In this document: positions 1-12,031 of the stretch, in pieces
Layout of the letters: each line of letters begins with the position of its first letter
How positions within the stretch are numbered: the first letter of the stretch is position 1
Source of the DNA: Pleurotus djamor
Lineage: Eukaryota > Basidiomycota > Agaricomycetes > Agaricales > Pleurotaceae
Length of the DNA stretch: 64,000 nucleotides
NCBI GenBank assembly: GCA_029747585.1
Contig: JAPEVF010000155.1
Coordinates: forward strand, 23,342-87,341
Direction of reading: 5' to 3'
Made by a program: the position numbers and the translations under genes
The notes under the pieces: generated by a model
Told to the model about the DNA's origin: nothing
The model's database searches: none
The model's input: the letters and a program-made list of their open reading frames with translations, nothing else

Positions 1-1186
1 GCTATAAGTAGGAGTTAGGAGAGCTCGCAGGGGACCCGTGAGCAGCACAGTATTTAGCTTACTAGGTTTCTTGTTGGTTTTCACACTTGTGGACACTTGT
101 GGTACGTGACTTGCAAGGGTGATAGCATTGGTAGAATACCAGATAAATGAAAAATTATGGTACAGGCATGGTAAGAGGTGCGACCTGAACGACTCTGAGG
201 CGTTCATAGTCCTCTACTGCGGCTTCGACTTTACGTTGGTATCTTCGGTGGGACAGATATGCCGCCAGGCCAGCTATGGAGCGGTCGTACTTGTTTGCTG
301 TGCTTGAATGAGATATGTGATTCAGAGGGAGAACTGCATTTTATATAGGGACGATGAGAATCTCCTAGATCGAAGGCCTCAGTACTCAGCAGGGACAGTC
401 GAACCAGCGCATTGTTGAGCCGGTACGAAGAAGGCGGGGAGGCTGCTGACCGATGCCTGCGCTCACGAGTCACGATGGCCTGGACTTGCGACAATAAGCC
501 ACGCTGCGTGAGGAGCCGCCGCGCAGTTGCCAGGTACGGTGGAAGGAAGCGCTTCAGTTCTTTAGTCCCCATCGCCTTGGACTTTGCTTGTTAGATCAAC
601 TTGAGCCATTGAGACTCGAGTGCCACGAACCGGCTTGCTTGGCGAAAGGGATACAAGTGAGCGGAAGTGTATCTGCGCGCCCGTCCGATGTCCGTAAATC
701 CCACAGGTCAATGGTAGGGTCCGAATTTCCAAAATACGTACTGTGTGGGACCACTTCTTGGTACGCCGTAGCGTCTTTCATCACTCGAAAGCGCCACCGC
801 CACTTCGGCAGGAGGGAGACAACCATCTTGGTCCATTAGTGCGTCCGCCACCTGTAGGCGAAACATGGCAAATCGGTACAACGCAAGTTGGGGTCTCAAG
901 GGAGTCCAGAAGCGAGCAGCATTTTCAGAGACATAAGCATAGGATCCAGCCCAAGAAACACCAGAAGGTAGACTTCGACGGAGCCAAGATTCTAGAGTAA
1001 GGAGTATTGCATTGCATTTGTCTATGAAAAATGAATAGCTATATATCACATTGAGAACAACCACGAGAGAAATGTTACAAGGAACGACAGACGAGAGCGA
1101 TGGCAAAACAGCAAGAATCCCAGACAAAGTTGATGAAGGTAATGTTCGTAAGGCTTGACCTCGAGACGAGGTCGCGGCACAAGGAG
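1..1186. other. No confidently assigned gene
   Basis: Short open frames occur on both strands. The best is on the minus strand at about 708-960 and includes the stretch SENAARFWTPLRPQLALYRF, which has protein-like composition, but I could not join it to neighbouring exons or to any family. It could be the remains of, or exons from, a multi-exon minus-strand gene lying downstream of the BCS1-like gene. Nothing else is visible. Confidence 0.3.
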
Positions 1187-4100
1187 TCATGCAGCGGTCG
1201 AAGGCGTGGGCTCTGCAGCCGGGGCACCCTTTACTGCGACCCACTTTTCTTTATCCTCAGCGGAGGCTTGATCCGGAGACCTCTCCGACTCCGATTCAGA
1301 CGTCACACTTTCTTCAACGTCTCCGTCGTTGCCAGTGTTGCTGTCGGACTCGGAGTTCTCGCTGGATGGCTCGCTGCTGGATGGAGATGGCGTCTCAGTC
1401 GTGGTATTGGCGTCGCTGGACTCAGTGGGTTTAGAGGATTCAGCCTTGTCAGATCGCGACTTCTTGGTCTTAGCTTTCACGTCCTTGCGCTCTTGCTTCT
1501 GAGAAGGGGAGCGTGAGTTCAATGCAAAGAAGCGAATAGACAAATAATGCTCACTGCTTTGGCATCCTTCTCCTTCTTAAGAAGGCGCAAGCAAATTGTT
1601 AGCTACTCATGGTGATGAGGATGTCTGCACCACGATTACCTCTTGGGCTGCAGTCTCATCCTCTTTAGGTTGCTCTTCCTTTGGCTCTTCCTTTGTCTCG
1701 GTGGTGGTTGTAGTAGAAGTATTAGCAGCCTCTTTCTCAGCTTTCTGTGAAAATGGAACGAAGTCAGCATGCCGTACAACGTCAAAAGATGGAGATGCAC
1801 GAACCTCTTTCTTCGCCTTCTCCTCCGCTTCTGCTTTCTCCTTGGCTTCGCGCTATGAAGACAACGTAAGGGAACAGATATCATCGCATGAGCATGGCGA
1901 CAAACCTCAGCCTTTTCCTTCTTCAGCTTCTCCCTGGTCTCACGCTCCTGCTTCACCCTGGAGAGCAATCGGCACAGTAAGTCAAACTGATGGCAACCAT
2001 CGATAAGATTTTCGGAAGTTACTACGCACCACTCGGCAACCTCTTCGACACACTCGCGTGGACGAGTCTTATTCTTCAACAGGTACCCTTGCAGGCTGGC
2101 AACCTATCAAGATCCTCGATCGTCAGTCAAGAGTAATTTCCAAGAACGCGACGAATGCGGGGTAGATGTGGGGGGTGAAGAGATCGATGACGTACGCTTA
2201 GCTCTTCTTCGGGAATGGCTTCTGCGAAACGTTTAGCAAGCTCTGAGATCTCCTCCTCTGTTAGGAGCGGGATTGCATGAGTCTTTTTCTTGGGAAGAGG
2301 AAGGTTCTTCTGGGATGCGTCCTTAGGGGTCTCTGGTACCACAGAGGGAGAAGACGGCTTGAAAGGGAAGAAGCATTTGAAGATGCCCTCGGCTTGCCAC
2401 TTGGTCGCATGCGTGAAGTTCACCCAAACGTCCATGCGTCCCGGACGGCTCAGGGCGGGGTCTAACCTTTCGATGTGATTTGTTGTGGCAAACAACAAGC
2501 TGTAAGAGGGATATATCAGTGGTGACATGGCTGTGGAAGACAGCTGGACATACCGGCCCTCAGCGGCTGCGACTCCATCAAGCGCATTTAGCAAGCCACT
2601 CAAACTCAACGTAGAGCCATCATTGCTGCTACCGCTCTCCGCGGCAGTCGAGGTCGAGGCCGTGCTAGTCGTCGTGGGTGCTCCCGTCGAGTTATCATCG
2701 CGACTGACGGAACGTGTGAATGCAGCGTCTAAATCCTCCAGTAGTACTATACATCTAGACGGGCAGGCGGAATTGAGGAAAAACTTTTTCAACGGGAACT
2801 CGGATAGGTTACGTACCTAGACGGAACATAGCCCATTAATGTCGTCAGCGTATTATCGCTCATGCTGTAATTAGACGTCGTGAGTAAAGATGATCCACTG
2901 AATGAACGTGAAATTCTCATTACCCTTTCGAAGATAACGACACCACATAGATGTCCAGACCCAACTCCCCAGCAAGTGAATGAATTAATGATGTCTTGCC
3001 ACTGAATTCGGGGGTATTAGGAGTGAGAATCAAACGAAAGTTGTGAGGACTGACCTTCCAGGAACACCATGTAGCAGGTATCCCCGGCGGAAGGGAATGC
3101 CTGGAAGTTTGTAAGATAGATATCAATGAATGGATGAATGGGGTTCATACCTCTTTCAGCATACCTAAGAGCGTTGGAATTTAGTAACGGCCGATGGCGG
3201 AGGCAAGAAGAAAACGTACCATTCTTCGGAGCAAAGGAAGTCTTTGCAATCAGCCAACAGCATATCTTTGACCCCAGGCTGAAGAACGATAGAGCTCATC
3301 GGACGCTTTTGACGAGCCCCATTCCATCTCCAGCAGCAGTACGTCCTTCAAGATGAATGAAATTAGCGAAGCTTAAGGCCTACGATGGCCGAAAAAACTT
3401 ACGTGTCGGCTAAGAATATGTGAACGCGATGCTCAGCGTCTTTCTCGTACTCCTTCTTGGCTTCTAGCACAAGCTTTTTCAGGATGTCATTGTTGCGTGC
3501 CACAACGCTGAAAGATGTCAATAATTAGCCTAGTCCACCGCGGAGAAAGAGTGAGCTTACCTGATTTTGAGGGATGAACCATGACCATAGTCGGGGTATC
3601 GCTTCGTCCTCGTTATCTACACTGCAGGGTTAGACGCGCTGTGCCAATCAAGAGATGACAAGGCGTACTCTGAGCCAATGTCCTCGGTAGTAGATGGTAT
3701 GCGTCGTGTCTGCGGAGTTTCAGGGTCAGTCAACCATCGGCCGTATGAGTCACTCACCAAGGCTTGGCATGAACTGGACCTTCCGCTTCTTCTTGCCGTG
3801 GACCAGCGTCCCCTCCTCCTCTTCCTCCTCATCGAGCTCCCCAGACGACTGACTAAGCCCACCACGACCAACAGTTCTTGTGGTAATCTCAAATTCACGG
3901 CTACGGCCCCACGCAGGTTGCTAGTTATTTCGGATGAATACGCGTACTAATACATAGAGCGGAGTGGAAGTACCTTGGACAGCCAATACATTAACCTGAG
4001 AAGCGACGTCAGCAGATGAGGCAATGGTACGAGAGAGCTGTTCGAAGCGGACACACCAATCGTAAGGGTAGTCTTCCTCACTGAAATGGGCTGTGAGAAA

Positions 4101-4384
4101 GAAGGCTACGAAGACGGGGCGGTGAGTCAGACGCCGATGATGACTCAGAGAAAGAGGCGTTCCCAGAACTTACAGTCGACGAATCCATTCCATGCAGACA
4201 CCGAGACACGACGAGCGGTTTCTACAGTACCACCAATGACCACTAGTTTCTGCAAAGGTCAGGACGATAGCTCATCAGACTCTCCCACATATGGCAACGG
4301 AGCTGTGTGATGACGAACCAATGTATCCTGGATGGCGTTGGTATTCATCCCCAGAGGGGAGAGAAAGCTCTTGAGAGTATCCAT
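1187..4384 (-). CDS. BCS1-like AAA ATPase
   Basis: A multi-exon gene for an AAA+ ATPase of the BCS1 family. Bcs1 in yeast is the mitochondrial inner-membrane chaperone that inserts the Rieske protein into complex III; fungi carry many diverged BCS1-like copies of unknown substrate. The start ATG at 4384 opens MDTLKSFLSPLGMNTNAIQD. Next come exons for the BCS1 N-terminal region, including FFLTAHFSEEDYPYDW and REFEITTRTVGRG. The Walker A sequence HGVPGSGKTS is split by an intron between the Ser and the second Gly (about 3000-3055). Walker B reads IVLLEDLDAAF (about 2735-2765). Later motifs are LLNALDG, LFATTNHIERLDPALSRPGR and the C-terminal GYLLKNKTRPRECVEEVAEW. The protein ends in a long Lys/Glu-rich and then Ser/Glu-rich acidic tail (about 1187-2000). 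A 54-base intron with no stop interrupts the ATPase domain near 2485. The tail and divergence suggest a BCS1-like paralog rather than the true Rieske chaperone. Confidence 0.9.
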
Positions 4385-7300
4385 AGACGATGAATGTTGG
4401 GCGAAGTCGTATGAGCGGGAGGAGAAGACAAAAAGGGTAGAAATCGAGAAGAGTATTCGTCGGCCTTATAAGGGATTTAGTAGGGTGCCTCGTGTACGGT
4501 GTAATGAGAACAGAGCAGGGTAACCGTAACTGTACGTACAGCCAGTAGATGCCGCGGCACCGGTCAAATCTCCCGATAGTACCAAAATGGCGGTGAATGA
4601 TTCGAGTTGAATCTATCCCCAGAAAGCGCTCTTAGACGCCCGCCCCTCCAGACTAGGACAAAGCTTTCCTATGCTAAGGATTACAATGGTGCGAAGTCAT
4701 CCAAAGCGAATCGGCCTTCTAGCAGAGAGCAAACGTCGTCCTGGCTTTGCAGCTTCGAGCCTGAGCAGAATGCGTAAACTAGTGGCGTTGTGTGAGTGAT
4801 GAAACTGCCCAGTTTGGTCCCCTCATATCCGGACCCTGTGAATGCAGACGATCAAATTTGTCTTTTGGACCGTAGGCTGAAAAGGATGGGAGTCATACTT
4901 CATCATGTTGCAATAGAAGTATCAACGTACGCACACACCTTTTCGCCACGTTCCTCCTGGCATCTATAGTAACGAAACCATGAACTTCAAGAACGATGAA
5001 GTTCATACCAAGTCGGCCGATTCTCGCCACGTGTGTAGCTGTTGTGTGTGTAAGTCCGATCACAGGAAAATTGCAGCAACGCACGCCCCCTTCGACAACA
5101 TCAGTGGCGGACAAAAGCCTCCTGCAAAATACTCATGTCGACCAGGTCATCAGAGTAAATCCCGAAAAAAGACGAGGNAAAAAATCTTTCACCAGTACCT
5201 TGAGCGAACCAGACTACCGGATGGTTCCACCATAAGATCGAATCTGGAGAGATGAGATGCGCCCGTGTGAGATGGAGATACTCCCCCTTTTCTTGGACAC
5301 ACAGCAGAGGAACATGGCTTGCGCTGTTACAACTTTAACCTAGCGATGTCATAGAGAACGAGCACAATACAGGCCACGATGCCTAGTATTCCTGAAGCGA
5401 AGATTAATAGCAGAGTCAATTACGTGCCAGCTTCGATAAGCCTCGGATAAAGAGTTCGAGTATGCATGGATGAAAAAACGCCAGCGCTGGTATGCGTTGG
5501 TCAACTCGGCCATCCCTAATCTGGGATACAGCATTTCGGATAGAACCGCACTTGTTCTCTATCAAAACCGAGAACAAAACATGTGGTCTGACAATGAAGG
5601 GAGAGCAGTTAATAGACCATTCCAACGGGAGCAACAGAGTTCTTACTTTTCTATTGACGCCTGGCGCAACTCCCGAGAGCACCAGAACTATCTATGGGGC
5701 TTCTATCATTCGCTGAGATCATATATCAACACGTTGCAACATACCTTACGCACAAATGGACTCAGAATCGATGCAGACGCCAGGAGAAGCACCGCAAAGG
5801 AGGCATGATACCACTGGCCCCTTTCATGTTGCCCGACCGTGTCCGTCTTTCGACGTGTGTCTATCAATTTGAAGCATAGACCGAATCCATTGAAGTCCAC
5901 AAAAGCGGACGTCCGACAGGGACGTGACGGTGACTGGGGGACTTCATTGCCTGGGTTATGATGAATGATGAACGCGTACGATGGAAGGGGGGCCATCCGA
6001 ACATGCGATCCAAATGGAGGGGAGGTGGTTCCACGGATTGACAGTTGGGAATAATGGAGCCCCACACTGGACCTATTGATCTCGAGCGCCAATCCATCGG
6101 CGACATCGACTATCAGATGTGAATCTGAGATGGATACTTGCTTTAGGCGATAGGTCCCCTCTCGTGATGCTGACATACTAGCTAACGGACAAAGGTAACT
6201 ACGCACGAAGGCTGGGAGAATGAAAATCACTCACCCTAAATCTCGAACCCCGAGCGTGAGTGTGGTGTATGGAAGAATCAGGTGTTCTACTCATGTCATC
6301 AAGAGCCCCGGTAGGCCATCATCCAGTACGCTCATCATCGCTGAGCGCAAATCCTAGTCATCCCAACTCGTGCATGCACTGGATTCTGAGTCAGTGCGGC
6401 TTTCGGGGTGTGACAAGTAATTGTCAGGGCGATGCATATTCCTGAGTGGGACAAAATAGAGTACCAACATACCTCCAAGAACCTACGCACACAAACTGCG
6501 CGTCCCTATGCATACAAGTAGGTGGAAAGGTTAAGTTTCCCCGAGGCGCCTATCCGAAATGATCGACCTGGCTGTTGATGAAGTCAACAACATCGATAAC
6601 GCCAACTACAATGAGTTCCCGAGTCAGACAAAGCTAAAGGATGCGGAGAAACGAATCATATTTGTCTGTCGAAGCGCAGTTCCGGACCTTAGGGTAACAG
6701 AAGGCAGGATAGACTCTGATCCGGACGAAGAACGCTGCGTTCATTGATGCATTTACGGCGTTGCTTCGAGGTCTGCGGATAGTGCGGACATAGAGTAAAG
6801 CAGTTAGAATCATGGCGCTCTTCCAGACGGGACTGACGATGACTCACCTAACTAACCCACAGGGCGCTAGCCAGACAAAATTCCAGCCCTTTGATTCAAG
6901 ATATCAGTGCTGGCCAATAGATCTGCGCCGCCACTAGGGAAAATTCGCAAGAGGGATTAGATCCCGGATGGTTCAAGTAGCACTTGACGAATGCCTGACA
7001 TTCGAGCTTTGAGAGGGCTGAGAAAGGTAGAGCTGCGCATCCTTGCACCCAGCATGGTCGTATGCAGCAAGACGTTTAATTNCCCCCCTAAGAATGTAGC
7101 ATACACGTAGGTACTATGACTCATGATTAGTGGTACACTTCTGTTCGTGGGCACTGGTATCAGTTATTGATCTGATTCTGTGGGGCGATGAAGTATATAC
7201 CTGTTGCCGTAAATCAACCAGCACATACACGCGTAGAAAAGGGTGATCTAGCAGATAGTAGAGTCTGTGGTGAGCGTGCGATGACTTATCGCGCGACGTG

Positions 7301-7458
7301 GTAAGGATGGGGGCAAGTTGCAGGAAGTGGAAGGACGTGTTGCATAGGAGGTTATGCGTGAGAGTAAGCTTCCATACACAGCTCTGGGCGCTAGCGCCTA
7401 CTTGCCCACTAGTGCTTGTGGCGAGTGACCACATTCGTTGTTTCCCTTTAGTACGTCA
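4385..7458. other. Region without a convincing gene
   Basis: About 3 kb with only short frames. On the minus strand around 5345-5690 a fragment with a hydrophobic run (GILGIVACIVLVLYD, about 5345-5395) could be part of a multi-exon membrane protein, but I could not build a continuous model. Single Ns lie at about 5178 (before a run of A) and 7082 (before a run of C). The stretch just upstream of 7459 presumably holds the promoter of the dipeptidyl peptidase gene. Confidence 0.4.
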
Positions 7459-10400
7459 ATGCGTGGACCGAGCTACGAACGGCTCGTCGACGAGCCAGAG
7501 CTGGCAACGCACCCATCGAACTCTTCAAATACGCTGCAGAACGAGGCTGCCAGCACCTCTCTCGATGAACATAAACATTCCAGTCCGCCTATACGCCCGG
7601 CTATTTATTACGGAGAGGGTTCGTTTGATCCTCCAAGCTCGGATGACGAGGCGGAGACACTGCTAGAGAAAGAGGGCCATGGTCAGACTGATGAGGTCGA
7701 GGCTGGGACGTTTGGCCTTTCGTCTGGGCAGCGGGACCGACTGGCAGGCAAGGCAAGGCTTTCTATCGTTAAGTGTGATTGTAAACGACACTGATTATAC
7801 ATTTGAACAGCGACCGACTGCCATACGGTATCTCACCATTGCCTTGGTCTCTCTTGTCGGACTCTCTGCTCTCATTGGAATATTTGCGGCGCGTTCGTAC
7901 ACTGGTTCAGCATACCACACCGCTGGTGCTCAGAAGATCACCATGGACCACGTCTTCAATGGTACATTCTATGCGCAGAGCCAGTCCCTCCGCTGGGTAC
8001 CCGAAGGTAACGCGCATATGGCTTCTCTGACTCAGTTTCTGATGAATCCGGTGCAGCGGGTGACGGTGTATTCTCCATTGACCTAGATGGACAAATCCTT
8101 CTCGTGGACCTCAAGACCAACAGCACTCGCACACTAGTTGACAACAAGGACGTAAAAGATGTGCGTGGAATATTCGTCTTTGTTGGGTCCATTGGTTTTG
8201 ATAATTCGCCGTAGGAGCATAACCAAGCGATCTATTGGTCGAGTTGGAAACTCTCACCGGACATGAAATATCTCCTCGTGAAAACGGATCACAAGAAGGT
8301 ACGCGCAAGTGGACTCGGTTCCGTTGTACCGCTGAACGCGCTGTCGTAGCAATGGCGCTGGTCGTCTTTTGGCAATTATTATGTTCACGAAATTGCTACT
8401 CGTCATACCCGCCCACTCCTTCCCCCAACCAATCCGCCCACCACCGCGTTCGCCACCTGGGCGCCCACTGGCGAAGCAATTGCCTATGTTCAAAATAACG
8501 ATCTATATGTTGTCCCTGATCAGAGGTAAGCTGGATACCCATCGTTTGGACGATCGTTGAGACGTCAGTCTGAACAGCTCAACCTCCACACCAATCCGTG
8601 TTACTTCTTCTGGTAACGCGTCTCTCTTCCATGGTGTCCCAGACTGGGTCTACGAAGAAGAGGTTTTCTCTGCCGACTCTGCACTCTGGTTCTCTCCTGA
8701 CTCAAAGAAGCTTGCTTTCCTCGCATTCGATGAAACCATGGTCGATGAATACACTTTCCCGGTCTACAACCCCACTGACGATAACTACCGCGTGGTGCCA
8801 TATACACACGATGTTGCCATGAAGTACCCCAAACCCGGATACAGTAACCCTTTGGTCTCTGTCCATGTGTTCGATTTGGAGAAGTATAAACACGATAATC
8901 TAGGGCACACCGACGAAGCAGAATGGGAAGATAAGGCTCTGGATCGACCAACCATCTCCGGGTTTCCCGCTGCCAATGCTACGACCGAACTCGATTGGCC
9001 TAATCGTCAAGCCAAAGATAACAGTATCATTCTCGAGGTCGCATGGGTCGGGAACTCGTCGCTTATCATGAAAGAGGTCAACCGAAATGCTGACAACGGT
9101 ACGGTCGTGCTCTTCGATTTAGAAACAAGCGCCTGGGCCGCCAAGACGAATGGTAGAGTTGTCCGAAAATTGGGCAAGGAGGGCGAGGAAGCTGACGATG
9201 GGTGGATCAACAACGACCAGTTCATATACCCCATACCTCCGCAGCCAGTCCATAGACGTGCGAACAATGGTAAGGGACATGTCATATCCTCCATGACATT
9301 GGCGTAATGTTTCTTGGACATAGGTAACGCCGAGGAAGCCTATCTGGACATTGTCCCTACGCCCGAGGGCTATAACCACATCGCGTTATTCAGCCCAGCA
9401 ACCACTTCCAAGCCTCACTTCCTCACCTCTGGGGAGTGGGAAGTGGTAGACGGTATCAAGGCCGTAGACCTCGACAAAGGCTTGGTGTGAGTCTCCCGAA
9501 ACCTGGTGACTATCTTCACGATGCCTTGTGCTCATCATTCCCGCAGCTACTTCCTAGCCGCGAAGCCATCTTCCATTGAACGGCGTCTTTATTCTGTTCC
9601 ACTCCCAAGCCTAGAACGCTCGACATCAGTTGACCCAGCAGCGACATATGAGAAAGTGGAGCCTACGGAGCTGACTGACGCCACAGACCGGGCATATTTT
9701 GGAGTCCACTTCTCCCCCCAAGCAGGCTTTTACTTGTTGTCGTATGAAGGTCCTAACATCCCGTGGCAGAAGATCGTCAAGGCTGATGATAAAGGTACTT
9801 CTCCCTGAATGTCATGTCGTTGTCGGAGGCTCGTTCCTAACCGGAAATACCCAGATTTTGAGTATCCTTTGACAAAGAACGAGCAGTTAGCGAACGTTAC
9901 GGAACAGTTCGAGGCCCCAGTCACGCTTTATGGGACGATAGATAGCGATGGATATGGTGGGTGTTTGGTTTCCTTTCTATTCGCCCTGGACACTTGACGT
10001 GACGGCGAACGTGCTCCCTCAATGGTTTTTCCAGGTCGCCGTCACCGCCAGGGCGTTTAGTCGTTCAAGAAGTGTACGGGAACTGATCACTCACATTTTG
10101 ACAGAACTCAACTTCAAGGAGATTCGGCCGCCCCGAATGGACGATTCAGGTCGCACCAAGTACCCTATCTTGTTCCGTGTGTAAGTGTTCGTTGGGTTTT
10201 TCCGTCGCACTGGGGAGTTGGCCTCGAACCCCTCGGCTTTCATCGTGAATGCAGAGTGATACTGCTGGTGGTGATAGATCTGGTCGTGTGTGCGCGTACG
10301 CATGGTCGTACATGCCTCATGGTTCCATTTACCGTGGGGTTGTGGTCGGGGTCTTTTTCATTCACTTGCGTATCGATGACAAATGGGCTTATCGTTCTTC

Positions 10401-11682
10401 GCGTTTTCCGCCCTTATGTAGGTACGGTGGCCCGAATAGTCAGCTGGTGGACCTGAGGTTCGAGCGGCACTGGCACGATTACCTTGCTTGCTCGATGAAC
10501 TACGTGATAGTCGTTGTCGACGGTCGGGGAACTGGATTCAAAGGCCGTAAACTGAGGAACCCAGTGAAAGGCAACCTAGGGTTCTGGGAGACGAAGGATC
10601 AAGTGAATGCTGCGAGGTGAGTGGTCCATTTCCATTGGCCGTGTGAGTGGTAATTTTGAGCGCTGCACGCTGGTTGGTCGACGGCGAAATGATGAGCTTG
10701 GTTTGTGACTAGTGTATGGTTCTTGGGCTCACGTCAGGGTGCCTTGACCTAGGCCCAACCACAAACCAGGCTGCTGAGTTTGATTGCGTTTATTCTGACT
10801 TCCCTGTTTTTTAAACTCTTCCCCCCCCTTTTCGCTTGCACACAGGTTATGGGCCGCAAAAGATTATGTTGATCCGAAGCGGATAGGAATTTGGGGTTGG
10901 GTGAGTCTGCGCTCGCTCTTAATGAAGGAATTGGAAAGTCTCATCGGTGTGTTTTAATTATGCGTAGTCGTACGGTGGCTTTATGAGCTCGAAGGTCGTC
11001 GAAGCTGACGCGGGGATTCATTCGCTTTCTATGGCAGTTGCGGTAAGTGAACTAGGTTGACTGCCCATTCCTGGGTGTAAGGGAGAACCTGACTGACTGA
11101 CCGGCCCGTTGGAACACATAGCCTGTGACCAGCTGGCTTTTGTATGGTCAGTGACAATCTTTTGTTTTCTGGCGTGTAAATCCACAGCTGACGGTTGTTA
11201 TGATATGGTGATTCTATTCCCTGTGGTCTAGACTCCATATACACGGAGCGCTATATGAACCTCCCCAAGCTGAACACTGGCGGCTACGTGAACGCCTCGA
11301 TATCGAATGTGACGGCCTTTGACAAAGTGTCCTACCTGTTGGCGCATGGGAGTGCCGATGATAACGTTCACTACGCGAACTCGGCCCATTTGCTGGACAT
11401 GTTCACCAAGGCCCAGATTCGGAATTTTAGGTTCAGGATGTTTACTGATAGGTGCGTGATGTTTTTTCTCGGCTCATGAGGACCTGGTTGGCAAGGTCGC
11501 CCCGGTTACCAAACTCGGATAAACGGGGTAAGGCGATTGGTTGGAGCTGACTGTTGTCCCGTTTCTTCTTCCGTAGTGACCACAGCATCAACCGTCGTGG
11601 AGCACATCGAGAAGTGTACGAGTACCTGACCTCGTTTTTGCTGGAGAAGTGGGGCAAGGGAGGACGCCGACGTGGGTGGTAA
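7459..11682 (+). CDS. Dipeptidyl aminopeptidase, S9B family (type II membrane serine protease)
   Basis: A prolyl dipeptidyl peptidase of family S9B (fungal DapB/Ste13/Dap2 type), which removes X-Pro and X-Ala dipeptides in the vacuole or late Golgi. The start ATG at 7459 opens MRGPSYERLVDEPELATHPS. About 110 cytosolic residues lead to one membrane segment (YLTIALVSLVGLSALIGIFA, about 7828-7890), giving a type II topology. The beta-propeller contains the double-Glu motif WVYEEEVFSADSALWFSPDS (about 8646-8705), which in DPP IV binds the substrate N-terminus. The alpha/beta hydrolase domain follows: VYGGPNSQ, VVVDGRGTGFKG, then the nucleophile motif GWSYGGFMSS, interrupted by an intron between Trp and Ser (about 10900-10967). 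The catalytic Asp lies in AHGSADDNVHYAN (about 11341) and the His in SDHSINRRGAH (about 11577), so the triad is complete. More than ten introns are present. Two are longer than usual (about 250 and 230 bases, near 10185-10430 and 10618-10845). The protein ends in a basic tail, RRRGW. Confidence 0.93.
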
Positions 11683-12031
11683 TTCTAATTTATTCTCATA
11701 CAGTTACAGCGGAATATTGTGTTTTGTTTGCCTGGACGAGTCTAGAACCTTGGTTGATCGCTTGCACCCTATTGGCCTGGGGATGGGACGGGCCAATCAG
11801 AGAGACGCCTTTCTCATTGGCCTAGAGGGGTCCAGGCAGTCGAAAGGTGCGGTGATGCTGTTACCCACTAATGCTGAGGGGACGTTTCGGTCGTTTGGCT
11901 CGGCGGTTCAGATAAATATCTCGATTCATGGTGGCTGACCAAATTTCTGATTCACCCTCCGGCCTAGCTCGTCGCCCTTCTTCCCGCTTTCCCTTTCTTC
12001 CCCCTTCTCCCCGTCGTTCGCAACGTTCGCA
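11683..12031. other. Intergenic spacer between two plus-strand genes
   Basis: This 349-base spacer holds the 3' end region of the dipeptidyl peptidase gene and the promoter of the Ett1-like gene. It includes pyrimidine-rich stretches (about 11975-12010) just before the downstream ATG, as is common in fungal promoters. No gene is seen. Confidence 0.5.

Noticed and set aside
1100..2006. Plus-strand frames over the BCS1-like gene tail
   Set aside because: They are mirror frames of the Ser/Glu-rich and Lys-rich tail of the minus-strand gene.
5706..6230. Minus-strand frame of 174 codons
   Set aside because: No motif, no ATG-supported context with splice-consistent neighbours, and composition close to random; it could not be joined to the hydrophobic fragment near 5345.
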